The notes: generated from the letters alone by a model not told the origin. DNA of 14,169 nt from DATGKD01 sp035294855 (GCA_035294855.1 DATGKD010000034.1:1-14169); one strand, 5' to 3'; positions 1 through 7,508 are shown, counted from the stretch's first letter. Program-made: numbers and translations.

Positions 1-810
1 GTGCCTCTGTTCCTTGACCGGCACGACGCGGCCGGGGCGACCGCCCAGGACATCGCCGCCGCGCACGAGCTCGACCTCGCCGTCCAGGACCGGTACGGGG
101 TCCGGTACGTGACGTACTGGTTCGACGACGCCGAAGGGACCGTGTTCTGCCTCGCCGAGGGCCGGGACCGCGACGCCGTCGAAGCGGTCCACCGCGACGC
201 CCACGGCCTCATGGCGGTCAACGTCATCGAGGTGGGCCAAGGGCCGATCAACGCCTTCCTGGGCGACATCCCGAGGTACGCGCCCGGCCACGTCTATACC
301 GAGTCGGCCGTTCGGGCGATCTTGTTCACCGACGTGTGCGAATCGACACGGCTCACCCAGGAGCTCGGCGACACCGGCTTCATGACCCTGCTCCGCGAGC
401 ACGACGAAACCGTCCGGGCGGCCTTGTCGAAGCACGGCGGGCGCGAGGTGAAGCACACCGGCGACGGGATCATGGCCTCGTTCTCGTCGGTGGCGGCCGC
501 GATCGAGGCGGCCATATCGATTCAGGGCCGGATGGTCGAGCGCAACGCCACGGCGTCGACGCCGATGTGCCTCCGGATCGGGGTCAGTGCCGGCGAGCCG
601 GTGACCGAACGCGACGACCTCTTCGGCGCCGCCGTCCAGCTCTCCGCCCGCCTGTGCGACATCGCCCCTCCGGGGGGGATCGCGGTGTCGACCGCGGTGC
701 GCGAGCTGTGCGTCGGGAAGCCTTTCGGCTTCGACTGCCGAGGGGAAGTCAGCCTGAAGGGATTCGCCCAGCCGGTGTCGGTGTTCGAGGTCCGCCTACC
801 CGACGCGTGA
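1..810 (+). CDS. DUF4242 domain fused to class III nucleotide cyclase
   Basis: Predicted cytoplasmic signalling protein of 269 residues. Residues 1-92 resemble the small DUF4242 (SCO4226-like, nickel-binding) domain, and residues 103-265 form a class III adenylate/guanylate cyclase catalytic domain. Visible active-site features are the metal-binding Asp111 (in FTDVCEST) and Asp155 (in HTGDGIMASF), Lys151 and Asp206 at the usual adenine-recognition positions, and Arg217 at the transition-state position. The usual Asn of the V-N-x-A-A-R motif is Gln213. Lys plus Asp favours ATP as substrate, giving cAMP; this is inferred from family rules. The GTG at base 1 matches the normal N-terminus of DUF4242 proteins, so the gene is probably complete, but no upstream sequence is available to check a ribosome site. 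There is no membrane segment. The 3' end overlaps the convergent oxidoreductase gene by 62 bp. Confidence 0.85.
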   Translation: MPLFLDRHDAAGATAQDIAAAHELDLAVQDRYGVRYVTYWFDDAEGTVFCLAEGRDRDAVEAVHRDAHGLMAVNVIEVGQGPINAFLGDIPRYAPGHVYTESAVRAILFTDVCESTRLTQELGDTGFMTLLREHDETVRAALSKHGGREVKHTGDGIMASFSSVAAAIEAAISIQGRMVERNATASTPMCLRIGVSAGEPVTERDDLFGAAVQLSARLCDIAPPGGIAVSTAVRELCVGKPFGFDCRGEVSLKGFAQPVSVFEVRLPDA

Positions 811-2179
811 GGTTCTCCATGGCGGCCCCGAGGTTGGCTCCGATCGACGCCAATGCCTCGGCCACGACTGGGTCGTCCACGTGCTCCGGGGCGGAGCGCG
901 CCGGGTTGAGCCGACACGTCGCGTTCCAAGACGCCACCTCCGGGTCCATCGTCCGAGCGATGAGGCCCCCGATGCCGGCGCGGGACAGCTCGAGGATGTC
1001 GGCGACCTCGCCGGTGAAGGTGAATGACGGGCACAGGAGGTTCTTGGCGTCGTCGTCCTCCTTCGAAGCCTCCGTGGCGCCGATCGTCGCCCCGCTCCAG
1101 GGCACGATCCCGATCGTCACGTACTGGATCGTGATGCGGCCCGGCTCGAACACCGGCCGGGGCGTGGTGGGCCTGACGCCGGCCGCCGTGCAGTCGACGT
1201 AGAGGTGCCGGGGGTCGGCGCCGATCTCGCCGTCAGGGAACGTGATGTGCGCCGAGCTGATGCCGAGGATCTTGCCGTTGCGGACCACCCGCTCGATCGA
1301 GCGCAGCGCCTCGATCTCCTGGGCGCTGATGGTGGCCCCCCGGAAGACCGACGGTTCGACTTCGGGGTCGATCCGGACGAACACGTCTTCGGCCGCCATC
1401 CGGCGCGCGAAGTCGCCGCCGTCGTCGGCTTGGGCGGCGGCTTCGAGGAACCGCGCCTGCAATTGCATGTAGGAGGCGACGAGCTCCAGCGGCTGCATGA
1501 ACTTCCGGTTGAAGAGCCAGGGATCCCGGGGGCGGATCCACTGGATGCTTCCCGGGTCGACCCCGGTCTCGAGCAGCCAGTTGCACGTGTCCATGGCGGT
1601 CTTCCCGGCGCCGATGACCGTGAAGCCCGACGGCACGTCGCCGAGGTCCACCAGGTGGTGGGGGGGGACGAGGCGGACGTCGGGGTCGACGACGAACGGC
1701 GGGGAGTGGCGCGACGGGATCTCCGACGCGACGTACGTCGCGTCGACCAGCTTGCGCCGCACGCGGATCGTCGTCTCTCTTCCGGTGAGCAGCGACACGA
1801 CGTGGTGCCCGTCGTCGTCTTCTCCCCGGTAGTCGGACATGGCGAGGAACCGGACGCGTCCCGATCCCACCAGGTCGGCGTCGAGCACCCGGGCGTAGTA
1901 GTCGCAGATCTCGTCCGCACTGGCGCGCTCGTAGAAGCCGGCGTTGGGCCCGGCGGTGTCGATGCGGTCGTCGCCGAGGCGGCGCGACGTCACGCCGTAG
2001 TACGCCGACGGCTGGTGGAGCCGGACGAACGGGTACGCGTCCAGCCAGTGCCCGCCCGGCCGGTGACGCCGGTCGACGAGCACGACGTCCGCGTCCGACT
2101 CCGAGACCAGCGCGTCGACGAACGCCATCCCGGACGCGCCCGCGCCGACGACGAGGTAGTCGGTCTCGATCTCCGCCAT
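749..2179 (-). CDS. FAD/NAD(P)-binding oxidoreductase (flavin monooxygenase-like)
   Basis: Protein of 476 residues with two dinucleotide-binding folds. The N-terminal FAD site has GAGASG at residues 12-17, an acidic Asp36 ending the second beta strand, and a PGGHW stretch at 41-45 typical of flavin monooxygenase-like enzymes. A second Rossmann motif, GAGKTA at 190-195, is the likely NAD(P)H site. No signal peptide or membrane span is seen, so it is probably cytoplasmic. The substrate cannot be told from sequence. The ATG at 2179 was chosen because the FAD motif begins at residue 9 or so, as is normal, and an AAGGGGG ribosome site lies just upstream. The open frame continues far upstream, but that part is antisense to cbs. 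The gene is divergent from cbs across 114 bp, and its last 20 codons overlap the convergent cyclase gene. Confidence 0.82.
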   Translation of the reverse strand: MAEIETDYLVVGAGASGMAFVDALVSESDADVVLVDRRHRPGGHWLDAYPFVRLHQPSAYYGVTSRRLGDDRIDTAGPNAGFYERASADEICDYYARVLDADLVGSGRVRFLAMSDYRGEDDDGHHVVSLLTGRETTIRVRRKLVDATYVASEIPSRHSPPFVVDPDVRLVPPHHLVDLGDVPSGFTVIGAGKTAMDTCNWLLETGVDPGSIQWIRPRDPWLFNRKFMQPLELVASYMQLQARFLEAAAQADDGGDFARRMAAEDVFVRIDPEVEPSVFRGATISAQEIEALRSIERVVRNGKILGISSAHITFPDGEIGADPRHLYVDCTAAGVRPTTPRPVFEPGRITIQYVTIGIVPWSGATIGATEASKEDDDAKNLLCPSFTFTGEVADILELSRAGIGGLIARTMDPEVASWNATCRLNPARSAPEHVDDPVVAEALASIGANLGAAMENLTRRVGGPRTPTPAGRIPSG

Positions 2180-2281
2180 GGTGGCCCCCTTGCCGCGACC
2201 CGGGGTGAAGTCCGGGGACGCCCTCACGGTCGCCGGGGGAATTGTCGCATCGGAGCTCAACGCCTGCTCGCCGAGCGCCTT

Positions 2282-2293
2282 TAGGCTGAGCGC
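2282..2293 (+). promoter_or_regulatory. Leaderless-type -10 element for the cbs operon
   Basis: TAGGCT at 2282-2287 fits the actinobacterial TANNNT -10 pattern and lies six bases before the GTG at 2294, the spacing expected if transcription begins at the start codon itself. There is no good Shine-Dalgarno sequence here, which agrees with a leaderless mRNA. A direct repeat GAGCGC (2273-2278 and 2288-2293) flanks the element. No convincing -35 is seen. This element supports the 2294 start over the internal ATG at 2600. Confidence 0.5.
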
Positions 2294-3985
2294 GTGGACG
2301 TGCTCGTGGTCGTGGGCGCCGACGACCCGCCACCCCGCTTGCTGAACCGGGCGCGGCACGTGGTGCGCGTCGGGGACGTCCCCCTGCCCCCCGAGGCGGT
2401 CGCCGAGGTGCGCTCGCGCATCCCGAGCGACGTCGGCGTCGTGGGACCGTCCGGCTCGGACACCGTGGTCCATGCGGCCGCCGCGCTGCACTCCGCCGGA
2501 TTGCCGGTGACCCTCTACATGGACGATGTGGACGAGGCCGGAAGCGGTGCCGCGCCCGCCGGCGTCCGAGTCCTCCCACTCACCGACTCCGGCGCACCGA
2601 TGGAGCTCGCCGACTCCTTGGTGGACCTGATCGGGGGGACGCCCTTGGTCCGCCTGGACCGGGTGGGCAAGGACCTGGCGTGCCACCTCGTGGCCAAGCT
2701 CGAGTTCCTGAACCCGGGCGGCAGCGTCAAGGACCGGCCCGCGCTCGCCATGGTCGAGGCCGCTGAGCGCGAGGGGCGGCTCGTTCCCGGGGGGACCATC
2801 GTCGAGCCGACGTCGGGCAACACCGGCGTGGGCCTCGCCATCGTGGCGGCGCGCAAGGGCTACCGGTGCGTGTTCGTCATGCCCGACAAGATCGCCACCG
2901 AGAAGGTCGACCTGCTGCGCGCCTACGGCGCCGAGGTGGTGGTGTGCCCGACGACCGTCGCGCCCGACCACCCCGACTCCTACTACTCGGTGTCGGACCG
3001 CCTGGCGCGCGAGATCCCCGGCGCGTTCAAGCCCGACCAGTACCGCAACCCGGCCAACCCGGCCGCCCACCGGGCGTCGACGGGACCCGAGATCTGGCGC
3101 CAGACGGCGGGGCGCGTCACGCACTTCGTGGCCGGCATCGGAACGGGCGGCACGATCTCCGGCGTCGGCCGCTACCTGAAGGAGCAGAACCCCGCGGTGC
3201 ACGTCGTGGGTGCCGATCCCGAGGGCTCGGTGTACTCGGGCGGCAGCGGCCGGCCGTACCTGGTCGAGGGGATCGGCGAGGACTTCTGGCCCGACACCTA
3301 CGACCCGAGCGTCGTCGACACCGTCGTCATGGTGTCCGACCGAGACTCGTTCCTGACGGCGCGTCGGGTCACGCGCGAGGAGGGCATCCTGGTGGGCGGG
3401 TCGACCGGCACCGCGGTGTGGGCCGCGCTGGAGGTGGCCCGGCCGCTCGGTCCCGACGCCGTCGTCGTGGTCCTCATCCCGGACTCGGGACGGGGCTATC
3501 TGTCCAAGCTCTACAACGACGGCTGGATGGCGGACTTCGGCTTCTTGCGCGCCGCGGGCCGTTCGGTGGCCGACGTGCTCGCGTCGAAGGGAAGTGGCCT
3601 GCCGCCGCTCGTGCACGTGCACCCCGACGAGTCCGTGCGCGAGGTGATCGCCATCCTGCGCGAGTACGGCGTCTCGCAGATGCCGGTGTTGAAGGCGGAG
3701 CCGCCCGTGGCCGCGGCCGAGGTCGTGGGGGCGGTCCTCGAGCGCGACCTGCTCGCCGCGGGGTTCACCGACCCGGGTGTGCTCGACCGTCCGGTCGGCG
3801 AGGTGATGGGACCGGCGCTCCCCACGGTGGGCGCCGGGGAGCCGGTCGAATTGGCGGTCGCCCGCATGGAAGGGACCGGGGCCGTCGTCGTCCTCGACGC
3901 CGGGCATCCCATCGGGATCCTGACGCGCTCGGACGTGTTGTCGTCGCTGGTGGGGTCGTCGCGCGTGGGGCCCTTCCGGCCGTGA
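2294..3985 (+). CDS. cbs: Cystathionine beta-synthase with N-terminal extension and CBS pair
   Basis: PLP enzyme of 563 residues, predicted to condense serine (or a related donor) with homocysteine to give cystathionine. Residues 103-420 are the fold-type II catalytic core: PLP lysine Lys146 in GGSVKDRP, the SGNTG loop at 174-178, and the phosphate-binding GTGGT at 283-287. Residues about 424-555 are two CBS (Bateman) motifs, which in this family often bind adenosyl ligands for regulation. Odd point: 102 residues precede the usual start (MELADSLVDLIGGTP at residue 103). That stretch has strong G/C third positions and an alpha/beta pattern, and is probably translated. The GTG at 2294 is favoured by the leaderless promoter; the ATG at 2600 has no ribosome site. 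The stop overlaps the next start (GTGA). A cysteine synthase role is less likely given the Bateman module and the metB-like neighbour. Confidence 0.88.
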   Translation: MDVLVVVGADDPPPRLLNRARHVVRVGDVPLPPEAVAEVRSRIPSDVGVVGPSGSDTVVHAAAALHSAGLPVTLYMDDVDEAGSGAAPAGVRVLPLTDSGAPMELADSLVDLIGGTPLVRLDRVGKDLACHLVAKLEFLNPGGSVKDRPALAMVEAAEREGRLVPGGTIVEPTSGNTGVGLAIVAARKGYRCVFVMPDKIATEKVDLLRAYGAEVVVCPTTVAPDHPDSYYSVSDRLAREIPGAFKPDQYRNPANPAAHRASTGPEIWRQTAGRVTHFVAGIGTGGTISGVGRYLKEQNPAVHVVGADPEGSVYSGGSGRPYLVEGIGEDFWPDTYDPSVVDTVVMVSDRDSFLTARRVTREEGILVGGSTGTAVWAALEVARPLGPDAVVVVLIPDSGRGYLSKLYNDGWMADFGFLRAAGRSVADVLASKGSGLPPLVHVHPDESVREVIAILREYGVSQMPVLKAEPPVAAAEVVGAVLERDLLAAGFTDPGVLDRPVGEVMGPALPTVGAGEPVELAVARMEGTGAVVVLDAGHPIGILTRSDVLSSLVGSSRVGPFRP

Positions 3986-5166
3986 GCGCGGCGGGAGGCG
4001 GGGAAGGGCAAGGCACGCCGCCGCCGGAGGGCTTCGAGACGCGCGCCGTGCACGCCGGGCAGGAGCCCGACCCCACGACGGGGGCGGTGGTGGGGGCGGT
4101 CCACCTCGCCACCACGTTCAAGCAGGAAGCCGTGGGCGTCCACCGCGGCTACGAGTACGCCCGCTCGGGCAACCCCACGCGCGCCGCGCTCGAGCGGCAG
4201 GTCGCCTCCCTCGAGGGCGCGGCGTTCGGCGCGGCGTTCGCCAGCGGGTTGGCCGCCGAAGACGCCGTGCTGCGCGCGCTCGTGTCGCCGGGCGACCATG
4301 TCGTGTTGCCGAGGGACGCGTACGGGGGGACGTACCGTCTCGTCGAGCGCGTGCACGGACCGATCGGTGTCGAATACGCCGCGGTCGACTCCGCCGACAC
4401 CGCCGTGTTGGAGCGCTCGTGGCAGGCGCGCACCCGGCTGGTGTGGATCGAGACCCCGAGCAATCCGCTCCTGTCGATTTCGGACATCGCGGCGGTGAGC
4501 GCGTTGGCCCACGAGCGGGGCGCCAAGGTCGTCGTCGACAACACGTTCGCCACGCCGTACCTCCAGAACCCGTTGGCGCTGGGGGCGGACGTGGTCGTGC
4601 ACTCGACGACCAAGTACCTGGGGGGCCACTCGGACGTCGTGGGCGGGTTCGCGGCCACGAACGACGCCGAGGCGGCCGAGCGCATCGCCTTCCTGCAGAA
4701 CGCCGCGGGGGCGGTGCCGAGCCCGTTCGACTGCTACCTCGTCTCGCGCGGCGTCAAGACCCTCGCCCTGCGGATGGACCGTCACTGTGCGAACGCGGGG
4801 AGGATCGCCGAGTTTCTCGACGAGCACCCGAAGGTCTCGACCGTGTTCTATCCCGGCCTGCCCTCGCACCCGGGACACGACACGGCCCGCCGGCAGATGC
4901 GCGGGTTCGGCGGCATGGTGTCGTTCCTCTCCGCAGCCGGCGAGGCCGGCGCGCTCGACGTCATGGCGCGCACCCGCCTCTTCACCCTGGCCGAGTCGCT
5001 CGGGGCGGTGGAGTCGCTCGTCGAGCACCCGGCCCGGATGACCCATGCGTCGGTGGAGGACTCACCGTTGGGGGTCGCCGTGGACCCTTCGCTCGTCCGC
5101 CTGTCGGTGGGTATCGAGGCGGTGGACGACCTGTTGGTCGACCTCGACCACGCGCTGCGTAGCTGA
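3982..5166 (+). CDS. metB: Cystathionine gamma-synthase / gamma-lyase (Cys/Met metabolism PLP enzyme)
   Basis: Fold-type I PLP enzyme of 394 residues, normal for the family. The PLP lysine is Lys211 in STTKYLGGHSDV; Tyr59 and Arg61 in YEYARSGNPTR form the phosphate site contributed by the neighbouring subunit; the C-terminal SLGAVESL...MTHAS substrate region is intact. The GTG start at 3982 overlaps the cbs stop codon as GTGA, indicating translational coupling. Cystathionine gamma-synthase (toward methionine) and gamma-lyase (toward cysteine) are too close to separate by eye. Pairing with cbs favours reverse transsulfuration, while mycobacterial relatives near cbs are named metB, so the symbol is provisional. 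A large inverted repeat follows at 5213. Confidence 0.85.
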   Translation: MSAAGGGEGQGTPPPEGFETRAVHAGQEPDPTTGAVVGAVHLATTFKQEAVGVHRGYEYARSGNPTRAALERQVASLEGAAFGAAFASGLAAEDAVLRALVSPGDHVVLPRDAYGGTYRLVERVHGPIGVEYAAVDSADTAVLERSWQARTRLVWIETPSNPLLSISDIAAVSALAHERGAKVVVDNTFATPYLQNPLALGADVVVHSTTKYLGGHSDVVGGFAATNDAEAAERIAFLQNAAGAVPSPFDCYLVSRGVKTLALRMDRHCANAGRIAEFLDEHPKVSTVFYPGLPSHPGHDTARRQMRGFGGMVSFLSAAGEAGALDVMARTRLFTLAESLGAVESLVEHPARMTHASVEDSPLGVAVDPSLVRLSVGIEAVDDLLVDLDHALRS

Positions 5167-5212
5167 GGTTGGCGTTTCGGCGTTCGCAGGGCGCGAGCCC
5201 GTTCGTTGGTCA

Positions 5213-5266
5213 ACTGGCGTCGACAGGTGCGACGTCGTGCTCGCCGCTGTCGAAGTTCGCGCCAGT
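5213..5266. terminator. Long two-part inverted repeat after metB
   Basis: ACTGGCG (5213-5219) pairs with CGCCAGT (5260-5266), and directly inside, TCGACAG (5220-5226) pairs with CTGTCGA (5247-5253). One arm is contiguous over 14 bases, while the other has a 6-base bulge. The loop holds the palindrome GACGTC. It sits 46 bp past the metB stop and 148 bp before the next gene. There is no T-tract, so termination is a guess; it could be a protein-binding site or mobile-element debris. Confidence 0.35.
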
Positions 5267-5333
5267 CGTAGCGCTATGACCGCGCACTGCGTTCAGTGGA
5301 TCGACGCCGCGGCGACCTCGCGTGGACACGCAG

Positions 5334-5362
5334 TTGCCACGGAGCGCGTCGGGACCGATAAT
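5334..5362 (+). promoter_or_regulatory. Putative -35/-10 promoter of the first surface-protein gene
   Basis: TTGCCA at 5334-5339 and GATAAT at 5357-5362 are separated by exactly 17 bp, a good match to the housekeeping sigma consensus. The -10 ends 52 bp before the chosen ATG. The same heptamer GATAATC recurs upstream of the paralog (7503-7509). The remainder of the 248 bp spacer 5167-5414 holds the inverted repeat at 5213 and no recognisable gene. Confidence 0.5.
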
Positions 5363-5404
5363 CAGGGCGGGGTTGACGGCGGAGCGGGCTCAGGTCCGCG
5401 ACTT

Positions 5405-5409
5405 GGAGG
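5405..5409 (+). promoter_or_regulatory. Ribosome binding site that decides the start at 5415
   Basis: GGAGG followed by five bases and ATG at 5415. The longer frame from 5322 has no such site, and its GATAAT promoter box would lie inside the coding region, so the shorter form is preferred. Confidence 0.65.
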
Positions 5410-5414
5410 TCGGG

Positions 5415-7412
5415 ATGCGGGTGCGGGGGGCAGGTCGATCCGGTTCGTCTCAAGCCAGTGCATCGCCTCCGGGGCTGTGGTTGCGGACGGCGGTGGCGCC
5501 CCGCACCCCGTCGGGACGGCTTCGTCTCGTCAAGGTCCTGCAGATCGCGGCGTCGCTCTTCCTCTTCACCGGCGCCGCGCTGTTGGTGGAGGCGCTGCCG
5601 GCCGCAGCCGCCGGCGTCGTGGGCACGATGACGCTCAGTCCGACGACCGGCGTCGCCGACGGGACGGTGCTGACCGTGACCGGCAGCGGCTTCACCCACT
5701 CGTCGATCGGCAACATCCTCGAGTGCAACAGCGACCCCAACCAGCCGACGGTCGCGCTCCCCGCCCCGATCAGTACCTCTGTCTCCGTCAGCTGCTCGCC
5801 ACCGTCGTTCTCGAAGCTCGTGAGCACCTCGGCCACCGGGACGATCTCCGCGTCCTGGACGGTGCTCGGCCCGACCGTCGGACCACCGTGCGGGAACCCC
5901 CCGGACATCGCCAAGTGCCCGGCGACCGACAGCTCGGGGGGCAACCCGGCAACCGATGCCGCCAACTACCCGTGCCCGCCCACCGCGGCCCAACAAGCCG
6001 CGGGTGACGTCTGCCAGCTGAACTACGGCGACAGCGCCGGCGACAGCGCCACGGCGAACATCGGCTTCCCGACGTCGACGACGACCACCACCGCCGCGGG
6101 CACCACGACGACGACCGGCGCCACAACGACGACGACCGGCGCCACCACGACGACCACCTCCGCGACGACCACCACCACCAGCCCGAGTGGTCCCCAGACG
6201 AGCGCTCCGTACGAGATCTACTGTCCGGGCACGCCCGTGGGGACCATCGCCCTCAACGATGTGACGTCGCAGGGAAGCATCTCGCCCGCGAGCCCGTCGT
6301 CAGGCCAACAGTTCAATCTCACGAGCTACCAGGTGACGGTCACGATCCCGCAGACACTCGCCTCCGCCGCGGCCGGCATCTCGCCCACCCTGTCGGGAAC
6401 GGCCACCGGCACGATCGACGCGACCGGGGCGACGCCCGCCACCCTCCCCACGGGCACGCTCAACTTCAACGTCACGATCCCGAACCCCGTACCGGCCAAC
6501 GGCGTCCAACTCATCGTGCCGGCGACTCCCGTCACGCTCGGGCCGTTCACCGCGTCGAGCAGTTCGATCAGCATCGCGCAGGACTCGAGCATTTCGCTGT
6601 CACTCGTCGTGGCCGGTGCTCCACTCAACTTGACCTGCACGGCATACCCGAACGACATGATCAACCCGGGCGGCATCACGTCGGCGACCCCGACCGCCTC
6701 TCCGATCACACCGGTGATCGCGACAGCCGGCGGTTCGACGACGACGACCACCACCACGACCCCGTCGTCGACCACGACGACGTCGACCCCGTCGTCGACC
6801 ACGACGACCGCCACGCCGGCCTCGACGACCACGACGCCGGCCACGGGTTCGACTACCACCACGCCGACGGGCTCGACCACCACCACTGGCGGGTCGACGA
6901 CCACGACGGCCGCGTCGCACGCCACGACGACGACCGCGCCACCGTCTTCCGGCTCGGGAGGCTCCGGTGGCAACACCGCACAGCCCGTGACCGCGTCGTC
7001 GAGCGGCCTCGCCTTCACGGGTCCCGGGCCGGGCGTGGCCTGGCTGGTCCTCATCGGCGCCGGGCTCGTCATCCTCGGCTTCGCACTGTTCCTGCTCGTC
7101 GACGCGCCTCGGCGCGCCCTGGCATTCGTGACGACGCTCGGGACGAACCGACTGAGGGGCGTGCGCCTTCCGAGGCTGGCGGTGCCGTCACTCCGAGGGC
7201 GGATGCGCCTGCCGCGGGTGCGCACGTCTACCCCGTCGGCGGGTGCTGCCATCGGTGCGGCTCGCTCCGGCTCACGGTTGAGCACCTGGGTTCCGCACGC
7301 GGGCGGCCGGATGGGAGCGTCGGTGTCGAGGCTCGCCACCCGGAGCGCGACCCTGACCGCCCAGGCGGCACGTGTGACCGTGCAGGCGGCCATGTGGCTG
7401 CTCGGCCGCTAA
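5415..7412 (+). CDS. Large secreted Thr-rich surface protein with LAFTG anchor and Arg-rich tail
   Basis: Protein of 665 residues, modular. A signal peptide has a basic stretch at 37-40, a hydrophobic core at 41-62 and a likely cut after the Ala run near 65. Residues 68-216 form a beta-rich domain with six cysteines (104, 127, 159, 168, 187, 200), whose opening SPTTGVADGTVLTVTGSGF resembles neocarzinostatin/Ig-like secreted domains. Then come Thr-rich linker 219-256, a second beta-type domain about 262-427 bounded by two cysteines, Thr-rich linker 440-510, and LAFTG at 532-536 followed by a membrane span 540-562. The LAXTG-plus-span layout matches class E sortase substrates, but the tail after it is 103 residues long, with 18 arginines and only one acidic residue, which is unusual for a sorting signal. 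The function is unknown; a structural or adhesive envelope role is inference. It is a paralog of the next gene. Confidence 0.75.
   Translation: MRVRGAGRSGSSQASASPPGLWLRTAVAPRTPSGRLRLVKVLQIAASLFLFTGAALLVEALPAAAAGVVGTMTLSPTTGVADGTVLTVTGSGFTHSSIGNILECNSDPNQPTVALPAPISTSVSVSCSPPSFSKLVSTSATGTISASWTVLGPTVGPPCGNPPDIAKCPATDSSGGNPATDAANYPCPPTAAQQAAGDVCQLNYGDSAGDSATANIGFPTSTTTTTAAGTTTTTGATTTTTGATTTTTSATTTTTSPSGPQTSAPYEIYCPGTPVGTIALNDVTSQGSISPASPSSGQQFNLTSYQVTVTIPQTLASAAAGISPTLSGTATGTIDATGATPATLPTGTLNFNVTIPNPVPANGVQLIVPATPVTLGPFTASSSSISIAQDSSISLSLVVAGAPLNLTCTAYPNDMINPGGITSATPTASPITPVIATAGGSTTTTTTTTPSSTTTTSTPSSTTTTATPASTTTTPATGSTTTTPTGSTTTTGGSTTTTAASHATTTTAPPSSGSGGSGGNTAQPVTASSSGLAFTGPGPGVAWLVLIGAGLVILGFALFLLVDAPRRALAFVTTLGTNRLRGVRLPRLAVPSLRGRMRLPRVRTSTPSAGAAIGAARSGSRLSTWVPHAGGRMGASVSRLATRSATLTAQAARVTVQAAMWLLGR
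6070..6183 (+). repeat. Thr-encoding low-complexity tract 1 (21-bp tandem units)
   Basis: Coding tandem repeat. A 21-bp unit at 6102-6122 is repeated with one change at 6123-6143 and continues in part from 6144, encoding TTTTTGA-type heptads. It forms the extended linker between the two exported domains; such linkers are often O-glycosylated in actinobacteria. The tract is prone to slippage. Confidence 0.7.
6735..6945 (+). repeat. Thr-encoding low-complexity tract 2
   Basis: Irregular ACG/ACC-rich coding repeat giving runs such as STTTTTTTTPSS and PSSTTTTSTPSS, interspersed with Ser, Pro, Ala and Gly. It spaces the second domain from the LAFTG anchor, like a wall-spanning stalk. On the other strand it makes a Val-rich artefact frame. 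Confidence 0.65.
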
Positions 7413-7434
7413 GTCGCAGCCCTCTTCAACTTTC

Positions 7435-7485
7435 TCGAAGCGAGGGAATTCACCCAGTCCCCGACAGGTGGTCCCTTCGTTTCGA
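7435..7485. promoter_or_regulatory. Imperfect inverted repeat reaching the -35 region of the second surface gene
   Basis: TCGAAGCGAGGGA (7435-7447) is complementary to TCCCTTCGTTTCGA (7472-7485), with one mismatch and one extra base; the loop is 24 bases. It lies 22 bp past the previous stop, and its right arm covers the predicted -35. It could be a weak terminator for the upstream gene, an operator for the downstream one, or both. Confidence 0.3.
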
Positions 7486-7508
7486 AGCTGACATGCGTGT
7501 CAGATAAT
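7480..7508 (+). promoter_or_regulatory. Putative promoter of the second surface gene
   Basis: GATAAT at 7503-7508 with a poor -35 (TTTCGA, 7480-7485) at 17 bp. The -10 heptamer GATAATC is the same as that before the paralog at 5357. It ends 69 bp before the ATG. Confidence 0.35.

Noticed and set aside
2180..2293. Minus-strand promoter for the oxidoreductase (TTGAGC with GACAAT)
   Set aside because: The spacing between the boxes is only 8 bp, far from the needed 16-18, and no other pair stands out.
2180..3907. Very long minus-strand open frame continuing upstream of the oxidoreductase start, antisense to cbs
   Set aside because: The translation is a low-complexity Arg/Val/His/Gly mix typical of GC-rich shadow frames, while the plus strand encodes a textbook enzyme. 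The oxidoreductase starts at 2179 with its own ribosome site.
2866..3981. Plus-strand open frame running into metB from inside cbs
   Set aside because: Arg-rich shadow of cbs in another frame; metB begins at the GTG at 3982, where family similarity starts shortly after.
5322..5414. Longer N-terminus for the first surface protein
   Set aside because: A strong GGAGG site points to ATG 5415, and the predicted -10 lies inside the extra part. The signal peptide is also already far from the N-terminus.
6070..6945. Repeats considered as a CRISPR array
   Set aside because: They are short codon-phased ACG/ACC units within a gene, with no unique spacers of constant length.
6326..7393. Minus-strand 355-residue open frame opposite the Thr-rich protein
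   Set aside because: Its Val-run composition is the complement of Thr codons; there is no domain and no ribosome site.
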